In this document: piece after piece, positions 36,438 to 44,489 of the stretch | Layout of the letters: each line of letters starts with the position of its first letter | Numbering within the stretch: position 1 is the stretch's first letter | Assembly: GCF_016107395.1 (NCBI RefSeq) | Contig: NZ_JAAIKO010000007.1 | Span: 124,001 to 188,000 of the forward strand | Direction of reading: 5' to 3' | From: Streptomyces fildesensis | GTDB taxonomy: Bacteria; Actinomycetota; Actinomycetes; Streptomycetales; Streptomycetaceae | DNA length: 64,000 nucleotides | Made by a program: the position numbers and the translations under genes | The notes under the pieces: model-generated | What the model saw: only the letters and a program-made list of their open reading frames with translations | What the model was told of the DNA's origin: nothing | The model's database searches: none

Positions 36438-36784
36438 GCTCACCTCATCGGAAGTTGTACGAAGGGAGGATCTGGGGAGCGCTGAGGGCGCCTCGGCGGC
36501 GATGGCGAGAGAGATCCTGGATGCCGGGTCGCGGAACGGAGGGCGGTGGCGGGTTACGCCGAATCCCCCGGCCGGGCCACCGCCACAGGCGGTGCGACTA
36601 CGCGGCGGGCATGGCCGCTTGCGCGGCTCCAGCGAAGATTATCGAGCTGATTTAGCTACAGCCAGAAGAAGAACATACGAAATTTACACGTGTCAATAGA
36701 CTGCACCGCACTACTCAAGATGGCGGGTTACACGTGATACCTGAGGGTGGATTGACGGGGATTTCACCCCGGGGGAAGCCCGGT
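36438..36784. promoter_or_regulatory. Control region of the importer operon
   Basis: This 347-nt gap between the PaaX-like gene and the importer operon holds no gene. The part from 36640 to 36740 is A+T-rich. Two direct copies of TTACACGTG occur at 36684-36692 and 36728-36736, exactly 44 nt apart, and the first sits in the palindrome ACACGTGT. On the minus strand TTGACA (complement of 36691-36696) overlaps the first box and may be a -35 element, though no good -10 hexamer is seen at standard spacing. The same core forms a perfect 16-bp palindrome at 47442-47457. Confidence 0.5.
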
Positions 36785-37612
36785 CTACGGAGCTTCGGAG
36801 CCCGTCACCTTGCGCACATGGCGAAGGCTCGGCTCGGCGAGCAGCTCGTGCAGCTGCTGGAAGACCCGGCGGGCCTCCACCGCGTTCCAGTCACCGGGAA
36901 GCAGCTCGGCGGGCAGGCCGGGGTCGAGGTACGGCAGCCGGCGCCACTGCGTCAGCATCGGCACATAGGCGCGGAAGGCCTCGGTGGGATCGATGGCGGA
37001 CTGCTCCGCCAGCCGGGCCGCGATGGGCGCGTACATCCCGGTGAACGCCTCGTACTGCGCCTCGATGGCCGGGAAGTCCCACCAGGAGCTGACGGCGGTC
37101 CGCAGATCGCTGAACGCGGCGTAGTCGGCCGTGAAGAGATGGACGTAGTCGCTCAGCCCGAGGCGTTCGAGCGTGTTGCGCGCGTCCTCCAGCAGCCGGC
37201 CGGGCGCCAGCCACACGCCGGCCGCGGTGTTCCCGAAGCCCAGCCAGGTCAGCCGGGTGCGCAGCTGGTAACGGTGGGCGCGCTCGGACTCGGGCACGGA
37301 GAAGACGGCCATCACCCAGCCGTCGCTGAGGTTCGCCGGTTCCAGGCTGCCGAAGATCCGCCGGTCGCCCTCGTCGAAGATCGCGTGCACGGCGGGGCTG
37401 AGCCGGTACCCGGTCGCCCCCTGCCGCTCGGGTTCGAGAATGCCCCGCTTCTTGAGCCGGGAGATCGCCGACCGCACCGCGGGGCCGTCCACGTCCAGTT
37501 CCGCCATCAGGACGATCAGGTCGGCGATGGAGATCCATCCGCCGAGATGCCGGACGAAGGCCCCGTAGACCGTGTTGATCAGGGAGCTGGGCCGGGTCGA
37601 GCTGTCCGACAT
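36785..37612 (-). CDS. PaaX-like transcriptional regulator
   Basis: A 275-residue protein resembling PaaX, the repressor of phenylacetyl-CoA genes. An N-terminal winged helix (LINTVYGAFVRHLGGWISIADLIVLMAELD ... VRSAISRLKKRGILEPER) is followed by the typical central domain (DGWVMAVFSVPESERAHRYQLRTRLTWLGFG) and a helical C-terminus. PaaX proteins sense aryl-CoA thioesters, and the neighbouring genes make salicylyl-CoA, so it may respond to that compound and control the catabolic and importer genes. The ATG has GGAAGG about 7 nt upstream. Confidence 0.85.
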   Translation of the reverse strand: MSDSSTRPSSLINTVYGAFVRHLGGWISIADLIVLMAELDVDGPAVRSAISRLKKRGILEPERQGATGYRLSPAVHAIFDEGDRRIFGSLEPANLSDGWVMAVFSVPESERAHRYQLRTRLTWLGFGNTAAGVWLAPGRLLEDARNTLERLGLSDYVHLFTADYAAFSDLRTAVSSWWDFPAIEAQYEAFTGMYAPIAARLAEQSAIDPTEAFRAYVPMLTQWRRLPYLDPGLPAELLPGDWNAVEARRVFQQLHELLAEPSLRHVRKVTGSEAP

Positions 37613-37743
37613 GATCGCCTTCCGTCGTGTGCGGAGGCGATCCTACCGAGACGTACGCCCTCGGCCCGTCCCCAGGGCACGTCGGGCCGGCCCGGCCGGT
37701 CCGGGAAGCGGGCCGGCGGGCACCCGGCGGTATCCCCCGGTGG

Positions 37744-38538
37744 TCACCCGGCGGCCACCTCCTGCCCGAGGATGGGCACCTCGGCGTAGCCGCCGGACAG
37801 CAGATGTCCCGCTCCGGGCGCGACCGCCGGCAGGTCCAGCGCGCGGAGCAGCTGGTGGGCGGTGCACACCGCCGCGGACACCACGGGCTTGCCGAGCAGC
37901 TGCTCGGCCTGGTCGATGGCGCCCAGCGAGGGCATCTGCACGCACGCGGAGAGCACGACGGCGTCGGCCTCCTCGTAGTCCAGCGCCCGCGCGATGTCCG
38001 GCAGCAGGGCCGGGTCGTGGGCCGCGACGTCGAGGTTGTCGGGGATCTCCAGCGCCTCGTAGTCGAGCACCTCGAAACCCTCATGGGTGAGGTAGTCGAC
38101 GACGGTCTGCGTGAGCGGGCGCATATAGGGGGCGACGAGCGCGATCTTCTTGGCGCCGAGGGTGCGCAGCCCGTGCACGAGGGCGCCGGCGCTGGTGACC
38201 ACCGGGGCCGCTCCGCCGTTCTCGGCGGTGCGCGCGTGCAGCCGGCTCTCGGAAACGCGGTGGTAGCCCAGACCCATGCTCATGATCGCCACCAGGCAGG
38301 CGTAACCGAGCACGTCCACCCGGGCGTCGGAGAGCTCCAGGGCGCACCGGTCGGAGTCGGCGTCCATGGCCCTGAGCTGTTCCGGCGTGACGTGGGTCAT
38401 CCGCATCCGGCTGGAGTGGAAGGTGAACCGTTCCGGTGCGATGGTCTCCCGGGCGCGCAGGATGGCGGGCACTTCGGTTTCCATCGTGACGTTCGAACTC
38501 GGCACGATCTGGCCGATCCGGTAGCTGCGGTGGGACAA
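37744..38538 (-). CDS. Maleate cis-trans isomerase
   Basis: A 264-residue member of the Asp/Glu racemase superfamily, maleate isomerase branch. The two catalytic Cys lie in GYACLVAIMSMG (near residue 80) and VLSACVQMPSLGA (near 198). N-terminal RIGQIVPSSNVTMETEVP is also typical. The start is TTG with GAAGGAG about 9 nt upstream. It converts maleate to fumarate without a cofactor, which fits as the last step of a gentisate route that cleaves maleylpyruvate directly. Arylmalonate decarboxylase, a related fold, is less likely. Confidence 0.85.
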   Translation of the reverse strand: MSHRSYRIGQIVPSSNVTMETEVPAILRARETIAPERFTFHSSRMRMTHVTPEQLRAMDADSDRCALELSDARVDVLGYACLVAIMSMGLGYHRVSESRLHARTAENGGAAPVVTSAGALVHGLRTLGAKKIALVAPYMRPLTQTVVDYLTHEGFEVLDYEALEIPDNLDVAAHDPALLPDIARALDYEEADAVVLSACVQMPSLGAIDQAEQLLGKPVVSAAVCTAHQLLRALDLPAVAPGAGHLLSGGYAEVPILGQEVAAG

Positions 38539-38582
38539 GGCGGTGCGCTCCTTCGGTGCGGGGGTTGGCTGATGACGGTGGG

Positions 38583-39488
38583 TCAGCGGGCGTCGATCAC
38601 CGGGTTCGACAGCGTGCCGATGCCCTCGATCGTGGCTTCGACCAGGTCGCCGGGCTGCAGGAACTCCGGCGGGACCATGCCGGCGCCGACGCCCGACGGG
38701 GAGCCGGTCGCGATGACGTCACCGGGTTCCAGGGTCATGCCCGAGGTGATGTCCGCGATGAGCCGGGCGATCGGGAAGAGCATGTGCCGGGTGTTCGACT
38801 TCTGCTTGATCACGTCGTTGACCCGCAGCGACAGGTCCAGCGCCATCGGGTCCCCCACCGCGTCGGCGGTGACCACGGCCGGGCCGAACGGCGCGTAGGA
38901 GTCCTGGCCCTTGGAGAAGAACCACTGGCCGGAGCGGCGCTGGTCGCGGGCGCTGATGTCGTTGATGATGCTGTAGCCGAAGATGTGGTCCCAGGCGTCC
39001 GCCTCCGAGACACGGAAGGCCGTGCGGCCGATGACGACGGCGAGTTCGCACTCCCAGTCCAGCTGTGTCGTCAGATCCGCGTTGTGCAGGATCGGCCGGC
39101 CGGGGCCGGTGATCGCGGTGGCGGGCTTTCCGAACAGCACGGGCCGGTCGGGCAGTTCCTTCGCGGTGTCCAGCGTGCGGCTGGACTCCGCGACGTGCTC
39201 GACGTAGTTCAGACCGACGCCGACGACCTTGCCCGGCCGCAGCGGTGCGCGGAGTTCGACATCGGCGAGGCGGTGCACGACGCCGGCCGGCCAGCCGGCC
39301 GGGTCGCCGCTCAGCAGCTCGCGGGCCGCGTCCAGGGCGGCGGATCCCGACCGGATGAAGGAGAGCAGGTCGGCCGGAAGCTCGGTCCCGGCGTGCCCGG
39401 CCAGTGCAGCGAGGTCGACCACCCGGTCGTCGAGCTGGGCGCCCAGGCGGTCGGGCGCGTCGTTGTGGGTGTACGTGATCAGGCGCAT
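38583..39488 (-). CDS. FAH-family hydrolase, probable maleylpyruvate hydrolase
   Basis: A 301-residue fumarylacetoacetate-hydrolase family protein. Conserved stretches: VVGVGLNYVEHVAE, PVLFGKPATAITGPG, LDWECELAVVIGR (metal-binding acidic residues), GYSIINDISARD and a late GDVIATGSPSGVG. The ATG at 39488 has AAGGAG 8 nt upstream; a further 25 codons in frame lack a site. Family members split acylpyruvates. Between the gentisate dioxygenase and maleate isomerase genes, hydrolysis of maleylpyruvate to maleate and pyruvate is the logical role. Confidence 0.85.
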   Translation of the reverse strand: MRLITYTHNDAPDRLGAQLDDRVVDLAALAGHAGTELPADLLSFIRSGSAALDAARELLSGDPAGWPAGVVHRLADVELRAPLRPGKVVGVGLNYVEHVAESSRTLDTAKELPDRPVLFGKPATAITGPGRPILHNADLTTQLDWECELAVVIGRTAFRVSEADAWDHIFGYSIINDISARDQRRSGQWFFSKGQDSYAPFGPAVVTADAVGDPMALDLSLRVNDVIKQKSNTRHMLFPIARLIADITSGMTLEPGDVIATGSPSGVGAGMVPPEFLQPGDLVEATIEGIGTLSNPVIDAR

Positions 39489-39546
39489 GGCTGCTCCTTG
39501 CGAGGGTGGGACGGGGTACGTCGGGGTCGGGAGGGCCGGGGGGTGA

Positions 39547-39581
39547 ACCGGCGGTGTCCCCATCAGGAGGACACCGCCGGT
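39547..39581 (-). terminator. Hairpin downstream of dioxygenase gene (distal)
   Basis: ACCGGCGGTGTCC (39547-39559) and GGACACCGCCGGT (39569-39581) form a perfect 13-bp stem with a 9-nt loop. It lies in the 245-nt gap between the dioxygenase stop and the hydrolase start, so the hydrolase, isomerase and PaaX genes may be expressed at a lower level or from their own promoter. Confidence 0.65.
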
Positions 39582-39686
39582 CCTGGCCGGGGACGGTGTC
39601 GGCGCGACAGGAGTGTCCCCGGAGACTCCGGCGCCGGAGCCGGTGTCAGGGCCGGCGGATCCGGCGGCGCGGGACGTCTTGGGTGG

Positions 39687-39710
39687 CGGGCCCGTCGGGT
39701 GACGGGCCCG
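39687..39710 (-). terminator. Hairpin downstream of dioxygenase gene (proximal)
   Basis: CGGGCCCGTC (39687-39696) pairs perfectly with GACGGGCCCG (39701-39710) around a GGGT loop, 23 nt past the dioxygenase stop. Two consecutive hairpins here make transcript termination or processing likely. Confidence 0.6.
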
Positions 39711-39733
39711 ACAAGCGACGGGTCGGTGCTCGC

Positions 39734-40846
39734 CTAGGTGACGGGCTGGTGCCCGTCGTTCGCGGTGTACGCCTCTTCACGGAAGAAGCCGAGCGAGCGC
39801 ATCACCGGGAAGTCGTTGAACGAGAACAGGCAGGCGTCCTCGGACCGGTCGAGGTTCTCGTGCTCGTGCCAGGCCCAGGACGGCACGCAGAAGATGTCGC
39901 CCTGCTTCCACGCGAACCGCTGCCCGGCGATCACCGAGACACCGTGGCCCTTGGCGGCCGTGTAGATGACGGATCCGGTGTGCCGGTGGGCGCGGGTCGC
40001 CTGGCCGGGGCGCAGCAGCTGCATATGGGCGCTCATCGTGGGCATCACGGATCCGCCGGTGAGCGGGTTGGTGTACTCCATGATCACGCCGTCGTACGGG
40101 GAGCCGTCCGTGGTTTTCGCCAGGTCGCGCAGCGCCGCGTAGGTCGGCTCCCAGGGATAGGCCAGCAGCGGAGAGTACGGCCTCGTCCACTTCTCCACGC
40201 CGTACGGCAGGAGGTTGCCGCCGTAGGTGAGAACGGAGGAGTTGATCACCTTTCCGGGCGTCTGGTAGAGGTCGGGGTGGACCTCGTAGAAGCCCGCGTC
40301 CAGGGAGTTGACCAGGGGGATGTCCAGGCCGTCCTGCCAGATGACGGGGGCGTCGTCGGAGTCGTTGCCGTGCTCGTGCCAGGTGCCGTTGGGGGTGATG
40401 GCGAAGTCGCGGGCGCCGACCTTCAGCTTCTGCCCGTCCACGATCGTCCAGGCACCGGTGCCCTCCTGGACGAAGCGCAGTGCGGCGGCCTGGTGCCGGT
40501 GGGCGGTCATCGCCTCGCCGGGGCCCATGATCTGCAGTCCGGTGTAGAGCAGTCCCGCGGCGGCGCTGACGTCCTTGCGGCCGGGGTTGACGAGCATGAC
40601 GACCCGCCTGCCGGCGTCGTCGGCCTTGACGAGGTCGAGCGCCTTGTGGACCAGCGGCCGCAGTTCCTCGTAACGCCACAGGACGGGCACGGACTTCGGC
40701 TGCGGGAACCAGGGTTCGATCTCGTTGGCGACGGTCCACAGGGCGCCGGCCTCGAGGCCGGCGAGCTCGCCGTAGTACGCCGTCAGCTCGGGGGTGTCGG
40801 ACACGCGGGCGCGTCCCAGCATGGTGTCGTCGTTCTCGGCGGTCAT
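39734..40846 (-). CDS. Gentisate 1,2-dioxygenase-like cupin
   Basis: A 370-residue double-cupin protein. The first cupin holds MTAHRHQAAALRFVQEGTGAWTIVDG and the second ATRAHRHTGSVIYTAAKGHG with SWAWHEHENL, giving the His ligands for iron. Length and motifs fit gentisate 1,2-dioxygenase (SdgD in the streptomycete salicylate pathway), which opens the gentisate ring to maleylpyruvate. The ATG follows an excellent AAGGAGGAG site and overlaps the nitrilase stop as ATGA. 1-Hydroxy-2-naphthoate or salicylate dioxygenase are related alternatives; the adjacent salicylyl-CoA hydroxylase favours gentisate. Confidence 0.85.
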   Translation of the reverse strand: MTAENDDTMLGRARVSDTPELTAYYGELAGLEAGALWTVANEIEPWFPQPKSVPVLWRYEELRPLVHKALDLVKADDAGRRVVMLVNPGRKDVSAAAGLLYTGLQIMGPGEAMTAHRHQAAALRFVQEGTGAWTIVDGQKLKVGARDFAITPNGTWHEHGNDSDDAPVIWQDGLDIPLVNSLDAGFYEVHPDLYQTPGKVINSSVLTYGGNLLPYGVEKWTRPYSPLLAYPWEPTYAALRDLAKTTDGSPYDGVIMEYTNPLTGGSVMPTMSAHMQLLRPGQATRAHRHTGSVIYTAAKGHGVSVIAGQRFAWKQGDIFCVPSWAWHEHENLDRSEDACLFSFNDFPVMRSLGFFREEAYTANDGHQPVT

Positions 40847-41895
40847 ATCTCCTCCTTGAGGTCCTTGAGGCCGTTGCGGTCCTGCAGTTCGGTGCTGTCC
40901 TTGGCGTCCGGGGCGGGAGCCGCCGGCGCGGGGTCGGTCGCGAAGGTCACCGGTTGGCGTGGACGGTTGTCGACGTGGAGCTGGAAGACGTCGAAGCGGT
41001 TGTAGTGGCCGGTGATGTCGTGCATCTGCTTGGGCTGGATGCACTTGCCGAGGTCGATCTCGGCGTAGACGATGCCCTCGTCGTCGATCAGCGGCTCGGT
41101 GACCGGGCGTCCGTCCGGGCCGAAGATCCCGGACAGCGCGCTGCGGGGGCGGGCGAGCATCCGGCGCACCTCCTGGTCGTCGCCGGCGATGGTGTCCACG
41201 ATCTCCGGGGAGATCGTGGAGCAGGCCACGACCGAGAAGACCTTGCCCTCGAAGGAGTGCGCGGCGGTGCGGACCGCGATGGCGTCCGCCATGTCGTAGT
41301 CCTCGGGGGCCACCGGCAGGGCGATGTAGCTGGAGGCGTGGACGAGTTCGCCCTGTGCCAGCAGCGTGAAGCGGGCCAGCGTGTTGGTGTTCTCGCCGCA
41401 GGCCAGGACGCCGAGCGGGCCGATCGGGGTCCGGTGCACCTGCAGGGAGCTGCCGTCGCCGCCGGTCCAGGTCAGCTTCTCTGCCCACGTCGGCACCAAT
41501 TTGCGGTGCACGCCCAGCAGTTCGCCCTCGGTACCGATCGTCAGCATCGTGTTGTAGAGGACGCCGAGGCTGTGCGCGCCGCGCTCGTTGACGCCGATGA
41601 CGAGGACGACGCCGTACTGGCGGGCGGCGGCGCGCAGCGCGTCCACCTCCGGTCCCGGGATGTCGACCGACGAGCGGTAGAGGCGCTCGAACCACGGGGA
41701 GCCCTGGACCGGGTTCATCGTCCAGTTCCAGTACGGGTATCCGGGGATGAAGACCTCGGGGAAGACGATCAGCGAGGCGCCGTTGCCGGCCGCCTCCCCG
41801 ATGAGGGCGATCGCTTTGTCGACGGTCGCGCCGGCGTCCAGGTACACCGGTGACGCCTGGACCGCGGCGGCGGTGAAGCGGGGCAGGTTCAGCAT
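40843..41895 (-). CDS. Nitrilase
   Basis: A 350-residue carbon-nitrogen hydrolase with the nitrilase triad: Glu in FPEVFIPGYPYWNW (near residue 48), Lys in HRKLVPTWAEK (near 131) and Cys in LACGENTNTL (near 165), plus a conserved Glu in PTWAEKLTW. The Cys context CGENTN is that of true nitrilases rather than amidases. The ATG has AAGGAGG 7 nt upstream. Sitting between the salicylyl-CoA hydroxylase and gentisate dioxygenase genes, it may turn a hydroxybenzonitrile or similar nitrile into the acid that enters the pathway. The C-terminus past about 310 is variable, low-complexity sequence. Confidence 0.88.
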   Translation of the reverse strand: MLNLPRFTAAAVQASPVYLDAGATVDKAIALIGEAAGNGASLIVFPEVFIPGYPYWNWTMNPVQGSPWFERLYRSSVDIPGPEVDALRAAARQYGVVLVIGVNERGAHSLGVLYNTMLTIGTEGELLGVHRKLVPTWAEKLTWTGGDGSSLQVHRTPIGPLGVLACGENTNTLARFTLLAQGELVHASSYIALPVAPEDYDMADAIAVRTAAHSFEGKVFSVVACSTISPEIVDTIAGDDQEVRRMLARPRSALSGIFGPDGRPVTEPLIDDEGIVYAEIDLGKCIQPKQMHDITGHYNRFDVFQLHVDNRPRQPVTFATDPAPAAPAPDAKDSTELQDRNGLKDLKEEI

Positions 41896-41959
41896 CCGGT
41901 CCTCCTTGCTTCTGCGGTGGTGAGCGCGGTCAACGGCGCCCGGTCGGTGGTCGGCACGA

Positions 41960-44380
41960 TCAGCGGCCGCTCGTCGCGCCGGACAGGTCCGCGTCCGGCA
42001 GCCCGGCCGCCGGGTGCGGAAGCCAGCGCTGGTGCACGGGCACGGGCGGTTCGCGCAGCAGCTGGAGCCGGGGCGGCACCCGGTCGGTGCGGGCGCCGGG
42101 CGGCTTGCCGCTGCCCGCCTTCCACGAGTGCGGCCAGGTCGCTCCCGGCCCGGTGTAGTCCTGGGCCGCGGCGGCGTGCAGGGTCCACAGCGGGTCGTGG
42201 AGCTGGGCCCGGCCGACGGCGCACAGGTCGGCGCGGCCCGCCAGGATGATCGAGTTGACGTCGTCGTAGGTGGAGATGGCGCCCACGGCGATGGTCGGGA
42301 TCCCGGTGGCGTTGCGCACCAGGTCGGCGAACGGCGTCTGGTAGCTGCGCCCGTAGCGCGGCCGCTCATGGGCGACGACCTCACCGGTGGAGACGTCGAG
42401 CGCGTCCGCCCCGGCGTCCGCGAGGGCGCGGCAGATCTCCACCACGTCGGCTTCGCTGGTGCCGCCCTCGGCCCAGTCCGCCGCGGAGATCCGGATGACC
42501 AGTGCCTTCCCCGCCGGCCATACGGCGCGCACCGCCCGCAGCACCTCCAGGGGGAAGCGCAGCCGTCCTTCCAGCGTGCCGCCGTAGGCGTCGGTGCGGA
42601 GGTTGGTCAGCGGGGAGAGGAAGCCGGACATCAGATGGCCGTGGCCGTACTGCAGCTCCAGGACGTCGAATCCGGCCCGGTGGGCGCGTTCCGCGGCGGC
42701 GGTGAAGTCCCGGGCGATCTCGTCCATGTCCGTGCGGGTGGCCTCGCGCGGCACCGGGTCCGCCTCGTTCCAGGGCAGGGCCGAGGCGGCGATGGTCGGC
42801 CAGCCGTCGTCGCCGAGCGGGCCGGAACTGCCGTCGGAGCGGGGCATGGTGGTCGCGGCGCGGCGTCCGGCGTGGGTGAGCTGAATGCCCAGGCAGGTGT
42901 CCGACTGCTGGTGGACGAAGTCGGTGATCCGCCGCCAGGCGGCCTCCTGCCCGTCGGTGTACAGCCCCGGGCAGCCGGGGGTGGCCCGCCCCTGCGGGCT
43001 GACGGCCGTCATCCCCGCGAAGACCAGCGCCGAGCCGCCGAGCGCCCGGGTGCTCAGGTGCACGAGGTCGAAGTCCCCCGGCACACCGTCGCGTGCGGTG
43101 TACAGCGCCGTGGGCGGCACGACCACCCGGTTGCGCAGGTGCAGGCCGCCGAGCCGGAACGGCCGGAACATCGGCGGCACGGACACCGCCGCCGGCCGCA
43201 CCGCCGCGGTCAGCGGTTCCTCCGCCTCGGCGAGCCAGGAGTCGACCGCCGCGGTGAACTCCCCGTCCCGCACCCGGAGGTTGTCGTAGGTGACGCGGCG
43301 GCTGCGGGTGAGCAGGTTGAACGCGAACTGGTGCGGGTCCTGGCCGGTGTACCGGCCGACGTTCTCGAACCACTCCAGGCTGGCCTGGGCCGCGCGCTGG
43401 GTGGATTCGACCACCGGCCGGCGCTCCGCCTCGTAGGCGCTCAGCGCCGCGGGAACGTCCGGGTGCTCCTGCAGACAGGCGGCGAGGGCGAGCGCGTCCT
43501 CCATCGCCAGCTTGGTGCCGGAGCCGATCGAGAAGTGCGCGGTGTGCGCCGCGTCCCCCAGCAGCACGACGTTGCCGTGCTGCCAGGACCGGTTGCGCAC
43601 GGTCGTGAACCGCAGCCACTTGGAGTTGTTGGGTATGAGCCGGTGCCCGTCGAGGTGGTCCGCGAGGAGTTCCTCGCAGAGCCGGATGCTCTCCTCGTCG
43701 CTGGTGCCGGGCGGCAGGTCACGGGCCGCGAACGTGTCGAAGCCCGCGCGCCGCCAGGCCGCCTCGTCGATCTCGACGATGAAGGTGCTGCGCTTCCCGT
43801 CGAAGGGATAGGCATGGACCTGCAGGGTGCCGAAGTCCGCCTCGGCGACGATGAAGGTGAACGCCTCGAAGACCCGGTCGGTGCCCAGCCACATGTAGCG
43901 GGACCCGCGCTCGTCGAGATCCGGCCCGAAGCGGTCGGCGAAGTGCTCCCGGGTCGCCGACCGCACCCCGTCGGAGGCCACCACGAGGTCGTACTCCGCG
44001 GCGAGTTCCGCCGCCGGCGGCGCCTGGGTGCTGTACCGGACGTCGACCCCCAGGGCGGCGCAGCGCTGCTGCAGGATCTGCAGCAGCCGCTTGCGTCCCA
44101 GGGCGGCGAAGCCGTGGCCGCCGGAGGTGAGGACCTGGCCGCCGTAACAGACGTCGATGTCGCTCCAGCGGGCGAACTCCTCCGACATGGCGGCGTAGAC
44201 CTCGGGGTCGGCCTGCGCGATGCCGTCGAGCGTCTCGTCCGAGAACACGACCCCGAAGCCGAACGTGTCCTCAGCGGCGTTGCGCTCCCAGACGGTGACG
44301 TCCCATCGCGGTGAGAGCTGCTTGGCCAGGGCTGCGAAGTACAGCCCGCCGGGCCCTCCTCCGATGACTGCTACGCGCAC
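41960..44380 (-). CDS. sdgC: Salicylyl-CoA 5-hydroxylase (SdgC-like FAD monooxygenase/OYE fusion)
   Basis: An 806-residue two-domain enzyme with a GTG start and GAGGAGG upstream. Residues 1-380 are a class A flavin monooxygenase (VIGGGPGGLYFAALAK, late FAD motif GDAAHTAHFSIGSGTKLAMEDA). Residues about 405-760 are an old-yellow-enzyme-like reductase domain (FRLGGLHLRNRVVVPPTALY, IQLTHAGRRA, LQYGHGHLMSGFLSPLTN, AVGRAQLHDPLW). This fusion is found in SdgC, which hydroxylates salicylyl-CoA to gentisyl-CoA, and in 2-aminobenzoyl-CoA monooxygenase/reductase. The gentisate-type dioxygenase next door favours the former. It is driven by its own promoter at 44407-44436. Confidence 0.86.
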   Translation of the reverse strand: MRVAVIGGGPGGLYFAALAKQLSPRWDVTVWERNAAEDTFGFGVVFSDETLDGIAQADPEVYAAMSEEFARWSDIDVCYGGQVLTSGGHGFAALGRKRLLQILQQRCAALGVDVRYSTQAPPAAELAAEYDLVVASDGVRSATREHFADRFGPDLDERGSRYMWLGTDRVFEAFTFIVAEADFGTLQVHAYPFDGKRSTFIVEIDEAAWRRAGFDTFAARDLPPGTSDEESIRLCEELLADHLDGHRLIPNNSKWLRFTTVRNRSWQHGNVVLLGDAAHTAHFSIGSGTKLAMEDALALAACLQEHPDVPAALSAYEAERRPVVESTQRAAQASLEWFENVGRYTGQDPHQFAFNLLTRSRRVTYDNLRVRDGEFTAAVDSWLAEAEEPLTAAVRPAAVSVPPMFRPFRLGGLHLRNRVVVPPTALYTARDGVPGDFDLVHLSTRALGGSALVFAGMTAVSPQGRATPGCPGLYTDGQEAAWRRITDFVHQQSDTCLGIQLTHAGRRAATTMPRSDGSSGPLGDDGWPTIAASALPWNEADPVPREATRTDMDEIARDFTAAAERAHRAGFDVLELQYGHGHLMSGFLSPLTNLRTDAYGGTLEGRLRFPLEVLRAVRAVWPAGKALVIRISAADWAEGGTSEADVVEICRALADAGADALDVSTGEVVAHERPRYGRSYQTPFADLVRNATGIPTIAVGAISTYDDVNSIILAGRADLCAVGRAQLHDPLWTLHAAAAQDYTGPGATWPHSWKAGSGKPPGARTDRVPPRLQLLREPPVPVHQRWLPHPAAGLPDADLSGATSGR

Positions 44381-44406
44381 GGGTCCTCCTCGTGGTTCTG
44401 CGACAT

Positions 44407-44436
44407 AAGATATGCCGCATTTTCTGCGATCGTCAA
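44407..44436 (-). promoter_or_regulatory. Sigma-70-like promoter of the salicylate operon
   Basis: On the minus strand, TTGACG (complement of 44431-44436) is followed after 18 nt by TATCTT (complement of 44407-44412), about 27 nt before the hydroxylase GTG. The region is A+T-rich against its surroundings. TTCTGCGA occurs twice in direct orientation, at 44396-44403 and 44422-44429, and the palindrome CAATATTG lies at 44434-44441; either could be a regulator site. Confidence 0.5.
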
Positions 44437-44451
44437 TATTGCAACATGGCG

Positions 44452-44477
44452 GGGCGGGACCGCGTGCGGTCCCGCCC
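44452..44477 (-). terminator. Terminator hairpin after the CoA-ligase gene
   Basis: GGGCGGGACCGC (44452-44463) and GCGGTCCCGCCC (44466-44477) are exact complements separated by only GT, so the real loop is four or more nt. It begins 12 nt beyond the ligase stop codon and separates that transcript from the hydroxylase promoter. Confidence 0.7.
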
Positions 44478-44489
44478 GGCTCGCGCCGG

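Noticed and set aside
41960-44380. 2-aminobenzoyl-CoA monooxygenase/reductase as the primary call
   Set aside because: Same domain fusion, but the adjacent gentisate-type dioxygenase, acylpyruvate hydrolase and maleate isomerase fit the salicylyl-CoA to gentisate route better.
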